Shown: positions 35,593 through 44,304, numbered from the stretch's first letter. The stretch: 64,000 nucleotides of DNA from Micromonospora tulbaghiae (GCF_900091605.1 NZ_FMCQ01000004.1:310001-374000); one strand, 5' to 3'. The notes: generated by a model from the letters alone, not told the origin. A program made the numbers and translations.

Positions 35593-36564
35593 TCAGCTTC
35601 CCGCGCCGGCCGTCGCGTCGGACGGGTTGAAGTTGTTCACGTCGCGCCGGGTGTCGAACGGCTTGGTCTCGGTGGCGTACTCCGGCTCGCCGATCGCGCC
35701 GAGCGCCTCCTGGGTCGACTTGCCGGCCTTCTTGGCCGCCAGGAACTGCTCGTACTTCTCCGGCGAGACGACCCGCAGCTCGAAGTTCATGAAGGCGTGG
35801 TAGCTGCCGCACAGCTCGGCGCAGCGGCCGACGAACGCGCCCTCCTGGTCGATGCTGGAGACCTCGAACGTGTTGCGCACGTTGCCCGGCATGACGTCCC
35901 GCTTGAACAGCAGCTCCGGCACCCAGAACGAGTGGATGACGTCGCGGCTGGTCTCCTCGAAGCGGATCGAGCGGCCGCTGGGCAGCACCAGCACCGGGAT
36001 GACCTCGCTGGTGCCGAGCACCGAGGCGACGGTGTTGGCGTCGCGGCCCTGGCCGTCGCGGTAGTTGAACTGCCAGTTCCACTTGAACGCGACGACCTCG
36101 ACGGTGACGTCCGGGTTCTTCGACTCCTTCACCACGTCGGTCTGCACGACCGCCGTGTAGTAGAAGAGCACGGAGACCACGAGGATCGGCGCGATGGTGT
36201 AGAGGAACTCCATCGGCAGGTTGTAGCGGGTCTGCACCGGCAGCTCGTTGCCGCGCTTGCGGTAGCGGACCACGCACCAGAAGATCAGGCCCCACACGAA
36301 CACGCCGACGGCGAGCGCCGCGATGCAGGACGCGATCCACAGGTCGTACATGCGGTGCGACTCGGGCGTGATGCCGCCCTGCGGCCAGCCGAACCCGCCG
36401 AACGCCTTGCCGACGTCACAGCCGGTGAGCGAGAGCAGCAGCGCGGCCGCGCCGAGACCGAGCCCGGCGATTCGACCAGCACCACGCCGCCGGCGTCCAC
36501 CGGCCCCCGGGGAAGCGCTGTCCTGTACGGCCGAGCGCCGTACCTCCGAACTCCTTGCGACCAC
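35593..36564 (-). CDS. ctaC: Cytochrome c oxidase subunit II (CuA lipoprotein)
   Basis: CtaC receives electrons through its CuA centre and passes them to subunit I. The 323-residue protein has a basic N-terminus, a hydrophobic stretch ending in a lipobox-like SLTGC near residue 47, two membrane helices (WIASCIAALAVGVFVWGLIFW and FLYTIAPILVVSVLFYYTAVV), and an external cupredoxin domain. CuA ligands are seen as IHSFWVPEL (His) and CAELCGSYHAFM near residue 246 (two Cys, His and Met). GTG at 36564 is the start. It forms a two-gene operon with ctaF, separated from the ctaE-qcrCAB operon by about 4 kb. Confidence 0.96.
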   Translation of the reverse strand: MVARSSEVRRSAVQDSASPGAGGRRRRGAGRIAGLGLGAAALLLSLTGCDVGKAFGGFGWPQGGITPESHRMYDLWIASCIAALAVGVFVWGLIFWCVVRYRKRGNELPVQTRYNLPMEFLYTIAPILVVSVLFYYTAVVQTDVVKESKNPDVTVEVVAFKWNWQFNYRDGQGRDANTVASVLGTSEVIPVLVLPSGRSIRFEETSRDVIHSFWVPELLFKRDVMPGNVRNTFEVSSIDQEGAFVGRCAELCGSYHAFMNFELRVVSPEKYEQFLAAKKAGKSTQEALGAIGEPEYATETKPFDTRRDVNNFNPSDATAGAGS

Positions 36565-36735
36565 CTGGTCCTGCCTCCCTAGCGCGCCGCGGCGGTTGTT
36601 CTCCCTGACACCGACGGCAAAGGCGTCACCGACGGTCGCAGATTACTCGACCATGACCGGCCAGGCCGTCTTGGGGTCGCTGTCCACCCCCATCGGGGGG
36701 ATCTTGGGCGTAACCGGGCGATAGCGTGGAGCGTC

Positions 36736-37887
36736 ATGAGCGTCTCCCCGGTCTACCTGGACGCCGCCAGCGCGGCGCCGCTGCATCCGGTCGCACGGCA
36801 GGCGATGCTGGCCGCCCTGGACGACGGCTGGGCGGACCCGGCCCGGCTCTACTCGGCGGCCCGCCGGGCCCGACAGCTTCTCGACGCCGCGCGGGAGGCC
36901 GCCGCGCAGACGCTCGGCGTCCGCGCCGACGAGCTGTCCTTCACCCCCAGCGGTACGGCGGCAGCGCACGCCGCAGTGCTCGGCGGCCTGGCCGGGCGGC
37001 GGCGGGCCGGGGCGACGCTGGTGCACTCGGCGATCGAGCACTCGGCGGTGCTGCACGCCGCGCAGCGGCACACGGCCGCCGGCGGCGCGGCGGTGTCCGT
37101 ACCCGTGGACCGGCTGGGCCGGCTGGACCTGGACGCCTGGGCGGCGGCGGTGGCCGCGCCCGGCGTGGCCACCGCGGCGCTGATCGGGGCCAGTCACGAG
37201 GTGGGCACGGTGCAGCCGGTGCCCGCGGCGGCGGAGCTGTGCGCCGAGGCGGGCGTGCCGCTGTACGTGGACGCGGCGCAGCTGGCCGGCCGGGCGCCGC
37301 TGCCGGCGGGCTGGTCGGTGCTGACCGCCAGCGCGCACAAGTGGGGCGGGCCGCCCGGCGTCGGGCTGCTCGTGGTGCGCAAGGGCACCCGCTGGGAGTC
37401 GCCGTACCCGGCCGACGAGCGGGAGTCGGGGCGTACCCCCGGGGTGGTGAACCTGCCGGCGGTGGTCGCGGCGGCGGCGAGCCTGCGCGCGGCGGCGGCC
37501 GACGCGGCGGCGGAGGCGGCCCGGCTGGGTCCGCTGGTGGACCGGATCCGGGCGCGGGTGGCGGCGGAGGTGCCGGACGTGGAGGTGGTCGGCGACCCGG
37601 TGGACCGGCTGCCGCACCTGGTGACGTTCTCCTGCCTGTACGTCGACGGCGAGGCGTTGCTGCACGCGCTGGACCGGCGCGGGTTCGCGGTGTCCTCCGG
37701 CTCGTCGTGCACGTCGTCGACGTTGCGTCCGTCACACGTGCTGGAGGCGATGGGGGTGCTGTCGCACGGCAACGTGCGGGTGTCGCTGCACCGGGAGACC
37801 ACCGAGGCGGACGTGGAGCGGTTCCTGGCGGAGCTGCCCGGGATCGTGGCGGACCTGCGGGCGGAGGCGGGGGTGACGGACCTGTGA
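36736..37887 (+). CDS. Cysteine desulfurase (NifS/IscS-like, class V aminotransferase)
   Basis: This 383-residue PLP enzyme would remove sulfur from cysteine for Fe-S clusters or thiolated products. It has the N-terminal YLDAASAAPLHPVARQAM, the PLP-binding His/Asp pair in IGASHEVGTVQPV and LYVDAAQLAG, the Schiff-base Lys in TASAHKWGGPPG near residue 200, and the catalytic Cys on the loop SSGSSCTSSTLRPSHV near 324. ATG at 36736 is the start. Its TGA is overlapped by the GTG of a TusA gene (GTGA), so enzyme and sulfur acceptor are made together. In some actinobacteria the two are fused; here they are separate. Confidence 0.93.
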   Translation: MSVSPVYLDAASAAPLHPVARQAMLAALDDGWADPARLYSAARRARQLLDAAREAAAQTLGVRADELSFTPSGTAAAHAAVLGGLAGRRRAGATLVHSAIEHSAVLHAAQRHTAAGGAAVSVPVDRLGRLDLDAWAAAVAAPGVATAALIGASHEVGTVQPVPAAAELCAEAGVPLYVDAAQLAGRAPLPAGWSVLTASAHKWGGPPGVGLLVVRKGTRWESPYPADERESGRTPGVVNLPAVVAAAASLRAAAADAAAEAARLGPLVDRIRARVAAEVPDVEVVGDPVDRLPHLVTFSCLYVDGEALLHALDRRGFAVSSGSSCTSSTLRPSHVLEAMGVLSHGNVRVSLHRETTEADVERFLAELPGIVADLRAEAGVTDL

Positions 37888-38108
37888 GTGAGCCGGACGA
37901 GGTGCTGGACTGCCGGGGGCAGCGCTGCCCGCTACCAGTGATCAATCTCGCCCGGCTGGTGCCCGGCCTGCCGGCCGGCGCGGTGGTGCGGGTGCTCGCC
38001 GATGACCCGGCGGCGGCGGTGGACATCCCGGCGTGGTGCCGGATGCGCGGCCACGAGTTCGTCGCCGAGCGCCCGGGGCCCGCCTACGACGTCCGGGTGA
38101 GCGGCTAG
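37884..38108 (+). CDS. TusA-family sulfur carrier protein
   Basis: The 74-residue protein has the TusA signature DCRGQRCPLPVINLARLV with the CPxP sulfur-carrying Cys, followed by a strand VVRVLADDPAAAVDIPAWCRMRGHEFV. It would take persulfide from the desulfurase encoded just upstream and hand it on, for example to tRNA thiolation or cofactor synthesis. GTG at 37884 overlaps the desulfurase stop. Its TAG stop lies in CTAG (38105-38108), which on the other strand gives the TAG stop of the convergent P-loop kinase gene. This gene is shorter than 80 codons and easily missed. Confidence 0.88.
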   Translation: MSEPDEVLDCRGQRCPLPVINLARLVPGLPAGAVVRVLADDPAAAVDIPAWCRMRGHEFVAERPGPAYDVRVSG

Positions 38109-38644
38109 CGCAGGTAGGCGAGGATGCCGGGCAGCGGGTCGGCTGCCACCGCGGTGTCGACCACCAGGCGCGGGCCGATCAGCGGCTCGTACTCGGCGCG
38201 GCGGCGCAGCGTCAGCTCCCAGGTGCCGTCCTCGGGCGGGCGCGCGTCGACCCGGCGGCGGTGCTCCGCCTCGTCGCCGCAGTGCACCTCGATCACCCGC
38301 AGCGGCACGCCCGCGCGTTCGGCCACGTCGTGCCAGAGGCCCCGGGCGCTGGCGACCGGGTTCACCGCGTCGACGACCACGCTGAGCCCGAGGCCGAGTT
38401 GCACCTCGGCCAGCCCGGCGACCGCGCCGTAGGCGGCCATGCCGGGTACGTCGCCGGTGAGGCCGTAGCGGTGCAGGGCCCGTTCGACCGGGTCGACCGG
38501 CAGCACCGGGGCGCGCAGGGCGGTGCCGACGCGGGCGGCCAGGGTGGTCTTGCCCACGCCCGGCAGCCCGGCGAACGCGACGAGCACGGGACCGCCGGAG
38601 CCGGGGCGGACCTCCGGCTCCACCCCGCCGGCCGGGGCGGTCAC
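38105..38644 (-). CDS. P-loop NTPase, small-molecule kinase-like
   Basis: This 179-residue protein has a Walker A motif GLPGVGKTTLAARVG near residue 27, a Walker B-like VVVDAVN with Asp near 90, and a lid-type arginine-rich region HRRRVDARPPEDGTWELTLRRR. It belongs to the AAA_33/Zeta-toxin-like kinase group that phosphorylates small molecules. The substrate is unknown. GTG at 38644 overlaps the stop of the adenosine kinase gene (GTGA), so the two kinases are translationally coupled and may share a nucleoside-related pathway. No antitoxin-like partner is present, which argues against a toxin role. Confidence 0.82.
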   Translation of the reverse strand: MTAPAGGVEPEVRPGSGGPVLVAFAGLPGVGKTTLAARVGTALRAPVLPVDPVERALHRYGLTGDVPGMAAYGAVAGLAEVQLGLGLSVVVDAVNPVASARGLWHDVAERAGVPLRVIEVHCGDEAEHRRRVDARPPEDGTWELTLRRRAEYEPLIGPRLVVDTAVAADPLPGILAYLR

Positions 38645-39615
38645 AGCAGGTGCGGCCGGACGTCCTCGGCGGCCGCGTCACCGTACGACTCGGCGAGTCG
38701 CTTCACGAACAGGTCCCGGCGGACCTCGTACTCCTGGCCGCCGAAGTTCTCCAGCACGAGCGTGGCCAGCAGGCAGCCGACCTGGGCCGCCCGCTCCAGG
38801 CCGACGCCCCAGTCGAGCGCGGCGAAGAAACCGGCCCGGAAGCCGTCGCCGACGCCGGTCGGGTCGACCGCCTGGATCTCCCGCGCGATCGGCACCCGGA
38901 TCGTGCCGATCTCCCGGCCGGCGATCTCCACGCCCTGCTTGCCCAGCGTGGTGACCCGCACCTTGACCCGGTCGAGCAGCTGCTCGTCGGTCAGGCCGGC
39001 CTTGCTCTGCAGCAGCGACTTCTCGTACTCGTTGGTCATCAGGTAGTCGGCGCCGTCGATCAGGCCGAGCACGTCCTCGCCGTCCATCCGGGCGAGCTGC
39101 TGCGACGGGTCGGCGACGAAGGAGTAGCCGCGGTCCCGGCACTCGCCGGAGTGCCGGATCATCGCGGCCGGGTCGTTGGCGCTGACCAGCACCAGGTCCA
39201 GACCGCCGAGGCGCTGCGCCACCGGGGCCAGCTCGATGTTGCGGGCCTCGCTCATCGCCCCGGCGTAGAAGGAGGCGATCTGGCACATGTCGGTGTCGGT
39301 GGTGCAGACGAAGCGTGCCGTGTGCGCGACCTCGCTGACGTGCACCGAGTCGCAGTCGACGCCGTGGCGCTCCAGCCAGGAGCGGTAGTCGGCGAAGTCG
39401 GCGCCGACCGCGCCGAGCAGCACCGGGCGCAGCCCGAGCTGGGCCATGCCGAAGGCGATGTTCGCCGCGGTGCCGCCGCGCCGGAGCACCAGTTCGTCGA
39501 CGAGGAAGGACAGCGAGACCTTGTCGAGCTGGTCGGCGATGAGCTGGTCCGCGAAGCGGCCGGGGAAGCTCATCAGGTGGTCGGTCGCGATCGAGCCGGT
39601 CACGGCGATCTTCAT
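38641..39615 (-). CDS. adoK: Adenosine kinase, PfkB family
   Basis: The 324-residue ribokinase-fold protein closely follows the mycobacterial adenosine kinase pattern: VTGSIATDHLMSFPGRF at the N-terminus, LRRGGTAANIAFGMAQLG, ADFADYRSWLERHGV, FYAGAMSEARNIEL and the catalytic-base/anion-hole motif DPTGVGDGFRAGF near residue 252. It would phosphorylate adenosine with ATP for purine salvage. Position between ctaC and an Fe-S insertion gene also matches Rv2202c. ATG at 39615 follows GAGGG by 5 bases; an in-frame ATG at 39639 lacks such a site. Translation is coupled to the downstream P-loop kinase. Confidence 0.92.
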   Translation of the reverse strand: MKIAVTGSIATDHLMSFPGRFADQLIADQLDKVSLSFLVDELVLRRGGTAANIAFGMAQLGLRPVLLGAVGADFADYRSWLERHGVDCDSVHVSEVAHTARFVCTTDTDMCQIASFYAGAMSEARNIELAPVAQRLGGLDLVLVSANDPAAMIRHSGECRDRGYSFVADPSQQLARMDGEDVLGLIDGADYLMTNEYEKSLLQSKAGLTDEQLLDRVKVRVTTLGKQGVEIAGREIGTIRVPIAREIQAVDPTGVGDGFRAGFFAALDWGVGLERAAQVGCLLATLVLENFGGQEYEVRRDLFVKRLAESYGDAAAEDVRPHLL

Positions 39616-39736
39616 GTCAACCCTCGGGGTCGGGAGCACGGCGCGGTCAGCCTACCGGCCCCCGGACCGGCCGGACGGCGGTCGGTCGGCAACCGGTCGA
39701 TCGGCGCACATCCGGACGTCAGGCGCGGGTACGACG

Positions 39737-39775
39737 AAACGGCGGGCCGCCCCACTCGGGGGCGGCCCGCCGTTT
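39737..39775 (-). terminator. 17-bp hairpin terminator after erpA
   Basis: AAACGGCGGGCCGCCCC (39737-39753) is fully complementary to 39759-39775 with a 5-base loop, 17 bp beyond the erpA stop. Read on the minus strand it ends ...CCGTTT. Confidence 0.9.
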
Positions 39776-39791
39776 CCGGTCGGCCGTCGAC

Positions 39792-40160
39792 TCAGCTGAA
39801 GGAGTCGCCGCAGGCGCAGGAGCTGCCGGCGTTCGGGTTGTCGATGGTGAAGCCCTGGGCGTCGATCCGGTCGGCGAAGTCGATGGTGGCGCCGGCCAGG
39901 TAGGGGGCGCTCATCCGGTCGACGACGACCTCGACACCGTCGAAGTCGGTGACGACGTCACCGTCGAGCGAGCGCTCGTCGAAGAACAGCTGGTACCGCA
40001 GGCCGGAGCAGCCACCCGGCTGCACGGCGACCCGGAGCCGCAGGTCGTCGCGGCCCTCCTGCTCGATCAGGGCCTTGACCTTCTGCGCCGCGACGTCGGT
40101 GAGGACGACGGTGCTGGGGGCCTTGGCCTCGGTCGACTCGGTCTGCGCTGGCGTGGTCAC
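39792..40160 (-). CDS. erpA: Iron-sulfur cluster insertion protein (ErpA/HesB A-type carrier)
   Basis: This 122-residue A-type carrier has the three conserved cysteines: one in PGGCSGLRYQLFF and two in the C-terminal SSCACGDSF. It would carry and deliver Fe-S clusters to targets such as NadA, encoded 1.3 kb away, and the Rieske protein. GTG at 40160 is chosen because AGGGAG lies 8 bases upstream; an in-frame start at 40205 is not supported. The N-terminal 25 residues are low in structure. It is monocistronic with its own terminator. Confidence 0.92.
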   Translation of the reverse strand: MTTPAQTESTEAKAPSTVVLTDVAAQKVKALIEQEGRDDLRLRVAVQPGGCSGLRYQLFFDERSLDGDVVTDFDGVEVVVDRMSAPYLAGATIDFADRIDAQGFTIDNPNAGSSCACGDSFS

Positions 40161-40300
40161 GTGGAAGTCTCCCTGCGCGGTATGAGGTCCGGACGTCCTG
40201 GCCAACGCCGCACGTCCGCCAGTGATTCCCGGTGTGGTCCGTCTTTCGATCGTACGCCGCCTCCGGCGTCACCACCCGGCGGCGTGACCAGCGGAGCCGG

Positions 40301-41437
40301 TCAGCGGCTCCACTGCCGCGCCAGGCGGGCGCCGAGCGCGCGCAGCCCCTCGACCGGGCGGGTCATCGCCGCGTCCACTCCCCCGTGCTCCTCGCCGCCG
40401 AAGTGCTCCAACAGGCTGTACGCGTCGGTGACACCGGCCGCTGCCGCCTCCCGCCGCCCGGTGCTCACCCGTCCCGCCAGCACCACGCAGGGCACGCCCC
40501 GGTCCCGGGCGGCGCCGGCCACGCCGGCGACCACCTTGCCGCGCAGCGACTGGTGGTCGAACGAGCCCTCACCGGTGATCACCAGATCGGCCGCGTCGAG
40601 CGCGGCGTCCAGCTTCACCGCGCGGGTGACCAGACCGATGCCCGACTCGCACCGGCCGCCCAGCGCCAGCACGGCCGCGCCGAGGCCGCCGGCCGCGCCG
40701 CCGCCGGGCAGCGCGCCCAGCCCGGGCGGGCAGCCCGGCAGCCGCTCGGTCAGCACCTCCGCCCAGCGCTGCAACGCGGCGTCGAGCAGCAGCACGTCGG
40801 CCCGGTCGGCGCCCTTCTGCGGGCCGAAGACGCTGCTCGCGCCGTGCAGCCCGAGCAGCGGATTGTCCACGTCGGTGGCGGCGACGAGCGTCACGCCGCG
40901 CAGCCAGGGCTCGCCGTCGAGCGCGGCCGCCGCGGCGAGCGCCGCGCCGCCGTACGGCAGGGCCCGGCCGGCGCCGTCCAGCGGAGTGACGCCCAGCGGG
41001 ACGAGCATCCCGGCGCCGCCGTCGTTGGTGGCCGAGCCGCCCAGCCCCACCACCGCCGTCCGCGCGCCCGCCTCGACCGCGGCGGCCACGAGCAGCCCCA
41101 GCCCGTACGAGGTGGTCGCCTTCGGATCGCGTTCGGCGGCGGTGAGCAGGTGCAGTCCGCACGCCTGCGCGCTCTCCAGGTACGCGGTTCCGTCGCCGGT
41201 GAGCAGGATCTCACCGGCGGCCGGACGGCCCAGCGGGTCGACGGTGGGTACCGGCACCCGGCACCCGCCGAGCGCCCCGGCGAGCACGTCGACGAACCCC
41301 GGCCCGCCGTCGGCGAGTGGCCGGAGCAGCAGATCGTCCCCGGGGGCGGCGTCACGCCATCCGTCGGCCACCGCGGCGGCCACGTCGGGGGCCGACAGCG
41401 TGCCGGCGAACTTGTCCGGGCAGAGCAGCACGCGCAT
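40301..41437 (-). CDS. Glycerate kinase (GckA/GlxK family)
   Basis: The 378-residue protein belongs to the two-domain glycerate kinase family, with the N-terminal LLCPDKFAGTLSAPDVAAAV, PLADGGPGFVDVL, the glycine-rich VVGLGGSATNDGGAGML near residue 137 and SVFGPQKGA. The C-terminal ITGEGSFDHQSLRGKV is also typical. It phosphorylates D-glycerate, usually to 2- or 3-phosphoglycerate. ATG at 41437 starts the conserved MRVLLCPDKF; a longer frame to 41674 overlaps the divergent nadA gene and is rejected. The gene lies 67 bp from the nadA start. Confidence 0.92.
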   Translation of the reverse strand: MRVLLCPDKFAGTLSAPDVAAAVADGWRDAAPGDDLLLRPLADGGPGFVDVLAGALGGCRVPVPTVDPLGRPAAGEILLTGDGTAYLESAQACGLHLLTAAERDPKATTSYGLGLLVAAAVEAGARTAVVGLGGSATNDGGAGMLVPLGVTPLDGAGRALPYGGAALAAAAALDGEPWLRGVTLVAATDVDNPLLGLHGASSVFGPQKGADRADVLLLDAALQRWAEVLTERLPGCPPGLGALPGGGAAGGLGAAVLALGGRCESGIGLVTRAVKLDAALDAADLVITGEGSFDHQSLRGKVVAGVAGAARDRGVPCVVLAGRVSTGRREAAAAGVTDAYSLLEHFGGEEHGGVDAAMTRPVEGLRALGARLARQWSR

Positions 41438-41504
41438 GCGCAGCAGTGTGGCAGGCCACATCGGGGACGGCTGCGCCGTGGTCGCGCTGTGGGACCATGG
41501 GGGC

Positions 41505-42680
41505 GTGACTTCGACCTGGGTTGAGCCGTCCAACACCGCCACGGCGCTGCTGCTCCTCGGCCGCGGCAGCGACCCCGCCACCGAGCGTGGCGTGGAGTGT
41601 CCGGGTGATCTCCCCGCGCCGAGCGACCCCGGCCTGGTGGCCCGCGCCGCCGCCGCGAAGGCCGCGCTCGGCACGAAGGTGTTCGTCCTGGGCCACCACT
41701 ACCAGCGCGACGAGGTGATCCAGTTCGCCGACGTGACCGGCGACTCGTTCAAGCTGGCCCGGGAGGCGGCCGCCCGGCCGGACGCGGAGTACATCGTCTT
41801 CTGCGGCGTGCACTTCATGGCCGAGAGCGCGGACATCCTCACCTCGGACGCGCAGAAGGTGATCCTGCCCGACCTCGCCGCCGGCTGCTCGATGGCCGAC
41901 ATGGCGGTGCTGTCGCAGGTCGAGGCCGCGTGGGACACGCTCACCGACTTGGGCATCGCGGCGGACACCGTGCCGGTGACGTACATGAACTCCTCGGCCG
42001 ACATCAAGGGCTTCGTCGGTCGCAACGGCGGTGTGGTCTGCACCTCCTCGAACGCCAAGCGGGCCCTGGACTGGGCCTTCGAGCAGGGCCGCAAGGTGCT
42101 GTTCCTGCCCGACCAGCACCTCGGCCGCAACACCGCGGTGCTGGAGATGGGCTTCTCGCTGGACGACTGCGTGCTCTACGACCCGCACAAGCCGAACGGC
42201 GGGCTGGCCCCGGAGCAGCTGCGGGACGCGAAGATGATCCTGTGGCGGGGTCACTGCTCGGTGCACGGCCGCTTCACGCTCGACAGCGTCTACGACGTAC
42301 GCGAGCGGGTGCCGGGCGTGAACGTGCTGGTGCACCCGGAGTGCCGCCACGAGGTGGTGAACGCCGCCGACCTGGTCGGCTCGACCGAGTTCATCATCAA
42401 GACCATCGAGGCGGCCCCGGCCGGCTCGGCGTGGGCGGTGGGCACCGAGCTGAACCTGGTACGCCGGCTCGCGCTGGCCCACCCGGACAAGCAGATCATG
42501 TTCCTCGACCGGGCGGTCTGCTACTGCTCGACGATGAACCGGATCGACCTGCCGCACCTGGTCTGGGCGCTGGAGGAACTGGTCGCCGGCCGCGTGGTCA
42601 ACCAGATCACGGTCGACCCGGAGACCGCCCGGCACGCCCGGTCGGCGCTGGACCAGATGCTCGCCCTTCCGGGAGCCTGA
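41505..42680 (+). CDS. nadA: Quinolinate synthase A
   Basis: NadA condenses iminoaspartate with dihydroxyacetone phosphate to quinolinate in NAD synthesis and needs a 4Fe-4S cluster. The 391-residue protein has the three cluster cysteines in FCGVHFMAES, HPECRHEV and VCYCSTMNR, plus GHHYQRDEVIQFAD, YMNSSADIKGFVG, FLPDQHLGRN and TELNLVRRLA. GTG at 41505 is the start. No nadB or nadC follows; the next gene is murA. Its neighbour erpA could supply the cluster. Confidence 0.95.
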   Translation: MTSTWVEPSNTATALLLLGRGSDPATERGVECPGDLPAPSDPGLVARAAAAKAALGTKVFVLGHHYQRDEVIQFADVTGDSFKLAREAAARPDAEYIVFCGVHFMAESADILTSDAQKVILPDLAAGCSMADMAVLSQVEAAWDTLTDLGIAADTVPVTYMNSSADIKGFVGRNGGVVCTSSNAKRALDWAFEQGRKVLFLPDQHLGRNTAVLEMGFSLDDCVLYDPHKPNGGLAPEQLRDAKMILWRGHCSVHGRFTLDSVYDVRERVPGVNVLVHPECRHEVVNAADLVGSTEFIIKTIEAAPAGSAWAVGTELNLVRRLALAHPDKQIMFLDRAVCYCSTMNRIDLPHLVWALEELVAGRVVNQITVDPETARHARSALDQMLALPGA

Positions 42681-42894
42681 TCACCGTCGGTGACACCGCT
42701 GGCACGGAAACGCACCGGACACCCCGGTTCGTGCCCTCGCTGGCGATGTGACCGATTCCATTCCCGTCACGGAGGGCTATGCTGCCGGGGCGACGACACA
42801 CGCGGCCCGTTTTCCCATGACCGCGTTCCGGGTAGCGATGAACTTCGTGCACCCATCACTAGACACGGCAACACCCAACGCGCTGGAGGTTGCG

Positions 42895-44250
42895 TTGACC
42901 GACGACGTCCTGGTCGTACACGGAGGCACTCCGCTTGAAGGGCGGATCCGCGTGCGCGGCGCGAAGAACCTGGTGTCCAAGGCGATGGTGGCCGCCCTGC
43001 TGGGCGACACACCCAGCCGGCTGTTCGACGTGCCCCGCATCCGTGACGTCGAGGTGGTCCGCGGTCTGCTCGGCCTGCACGGCGTCAAGGTCAGCGACGG
43101 CGACGAGGAGGGCGAGCTCGTCTTCGACCCCACGAACGTCGAGAGCGCCAGCACCGACCAGATCAACGTGCACGCCGGGTCCAGCCGGATCCCGATCCTG
43201 TTCTGCGGCCCGCTGCTGCACCGGCTCGGCCACGCCTTCATCCCCGACCTGGGCGGCTGCCACATCGGCCCGCGCCCGATCGACTTCCACCTCCAGGCGC
43301 TGCGCGAGTTCGGCGCCACTGTCGAGAAGACCCCGGAGGGCCTGCACCTGTCCGCGCCGAACGGGCTGCACGGCACGAAGTTCTCGCTGCCGTACCCGAG
43401 CGTGGGCGCCACCGAGCAGGTGCTGCTCACCGCGGTGATGGCCGAGGGTGTCACCGAGCTGCGCAACGCGGCGGTCGAGCCGGAGATCATCGACCTCATC
43501 TGCGTGCTGCAGAAGATGGGCGCGATCATCAAGGTGCACACCGACCGGGTGATCGAGATCCAGGGCGTCAAGAAGCTGCACGGCTACACCCACCGGCCGA
43601 TCCCGGACCGGATCGAGGCGGCCAGCTGGGCGGCGGCGGCGCTGGCGACCCGCGGTCACGTCGAGGTGCTGGGCGCCCAGCAGGCCGACATGATGACCTT
43701 CCTGAACATCTTCCGGTCGGTCGGCGGCGAGTACGAGGTCACCGACCTGCGCCCGCCGCGCGGCGGCAGCGCGGGCCAGGAGGGCGGCATCCGGTTCTGG
43801 CACCCGGGCGGCGAGCTGAACGCGGTGGCGCTGGAGACCGACGTGCACCCCGGTTTCATGACCGACTGGCAGCAGCCGCTGGTGGTCGCGCTCACCCAGG
43901 CCCGGGGCCTGTCGATCGTCCACGAGACGGTCTACGAGCAGCGGCTCGGCTACACCGAGGCGCTGAACACGATGGGCGCCAACATCCAGGTCTACCGGGA
44001 CTGCCTCGGCGGCACCCCGTGCCGCTTCGGCCGGCGCAACTTCAAGCACTCCGCGGTGATCGCCGGGCCGAGCAAGCTGCACGCGGCCGACCTGGTCATC
44101 CCGGACCTGCGGGCCGGGTTCAGCCACCTGATCGCGGCGCTCGCCGCCGAGGGCACCTCCCGGGTGTACGGCGTGGACCTGATCAACCGTGGCTACGAGG
44201 ACTTCGAGGCTAAGCTGGCCGACCTCGGCGCGCACGTCGAGCGTCCCTGA
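42895..44250 (+). CDS. murA: UDP-N-acetylglucosamine 1-carboxyvinyltransferase
   Basis: MurA transfers enolpyruvate from PEP to UDP-GlcNAc, the first committed step of peptidoglycan synthesis. The 451-residue product has GTPLEGRIRVRGAKNLVSKAM at the N-terminus, the catalytic Cys in LGGCHIGPRPIDFHL near residue 121, SVGATEQVLLTAVMAEG and the C-terminal LRAGFSHLIAALAAEG. The catalytic residue is Cys, not Asp as in mycobacteria, so fosfomycin sensitivity at the target is expected. TTG at 42895 is chosen: GGAGG lies 5 bases upstream and MTDDVLVVHGGTPLEG matches the streptomycete N-terminus. ATG starts further upstream (42838, 42818) would add about 20-26 residues without a comparable ribosome site. 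Confidence 0.93.
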   Translation: MTDDVLVVHGGTPLEGRIRVRGAKNLVSKAMVAALLGDTPSRLFDVPRIRDVEVVRGLLGLHGVKVSDGDEEGELVFDPTNVESASTDQINVHAGSSRIPILFCGPLLHRLGHAFIPDLGGCHIGPRPIDFHLQALREFGATVEKTPEGLHLSAPNGLHGTKFSLPYPSVGATEQVLLTAVMAEGVTELRNAAVEPEIIDLICVLQKMGAIIKVHTDRVIEIQGVKKLHGYTHRPIPDRIEAASWAAAALATRGHVEVLGAQQADMMTFLNIFRSVGGEYEVTDLRPPRGGSAGQEGGIRFWHPGGELNAVALETDVHPGFMTDWQQPLVVALTQARGLSIVHETVYEQRLGYTEALNTMGANIQVYRDCLGGTPCRFGRRNFKHSAVIAGPSKLHAADLVIPDLRAGFSHLIAALAAEGTSRVYGVDLINRGYEDFEAKLADLGAHVERP

Positions 44251-44264
44251 CCGTCCCGTTCCGC

Positions 44265-44289
44265 GCCGCGACAGCGCCTCTGTCGCGGC
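44265..44289 (+). terminator. First hairpin after murA
   Basis: GCCGCGACAG (44265-44274) and CTGTCGCGGC (44280-44289) form a perfect 10-bp stem with a 5-base loop, 15 bp after the murA stop. Confidence 0.85.
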
Positions 44290-44304
44290 ACCGCAAGACG
44301 GAAG

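Noticed and set aside
26963..36564. Missing ctaD as a sign of a defective oxidase
   Set aside because: In actinobacteria ctaD is commonly encoded away from ctaC-ctaF and ctaE-qcrCAB; absence in this window is expected.
38105..38644. Zeta-type toxin in a toxin-antitoxin pair
   Set aside because: The P-loop and lid are compatible with that superfamily, but there is no small antitoxin gene; the coupled neighbour is adenosine kinase.
42748..42894. A 49-residue N-terminal extension of MurA from upstream starts
   Set aside because: It lacks a ribosome site and does not resemble MurA; TTG at 42895 has GGAGG at 5 bases and gives the conserved N-terminus.
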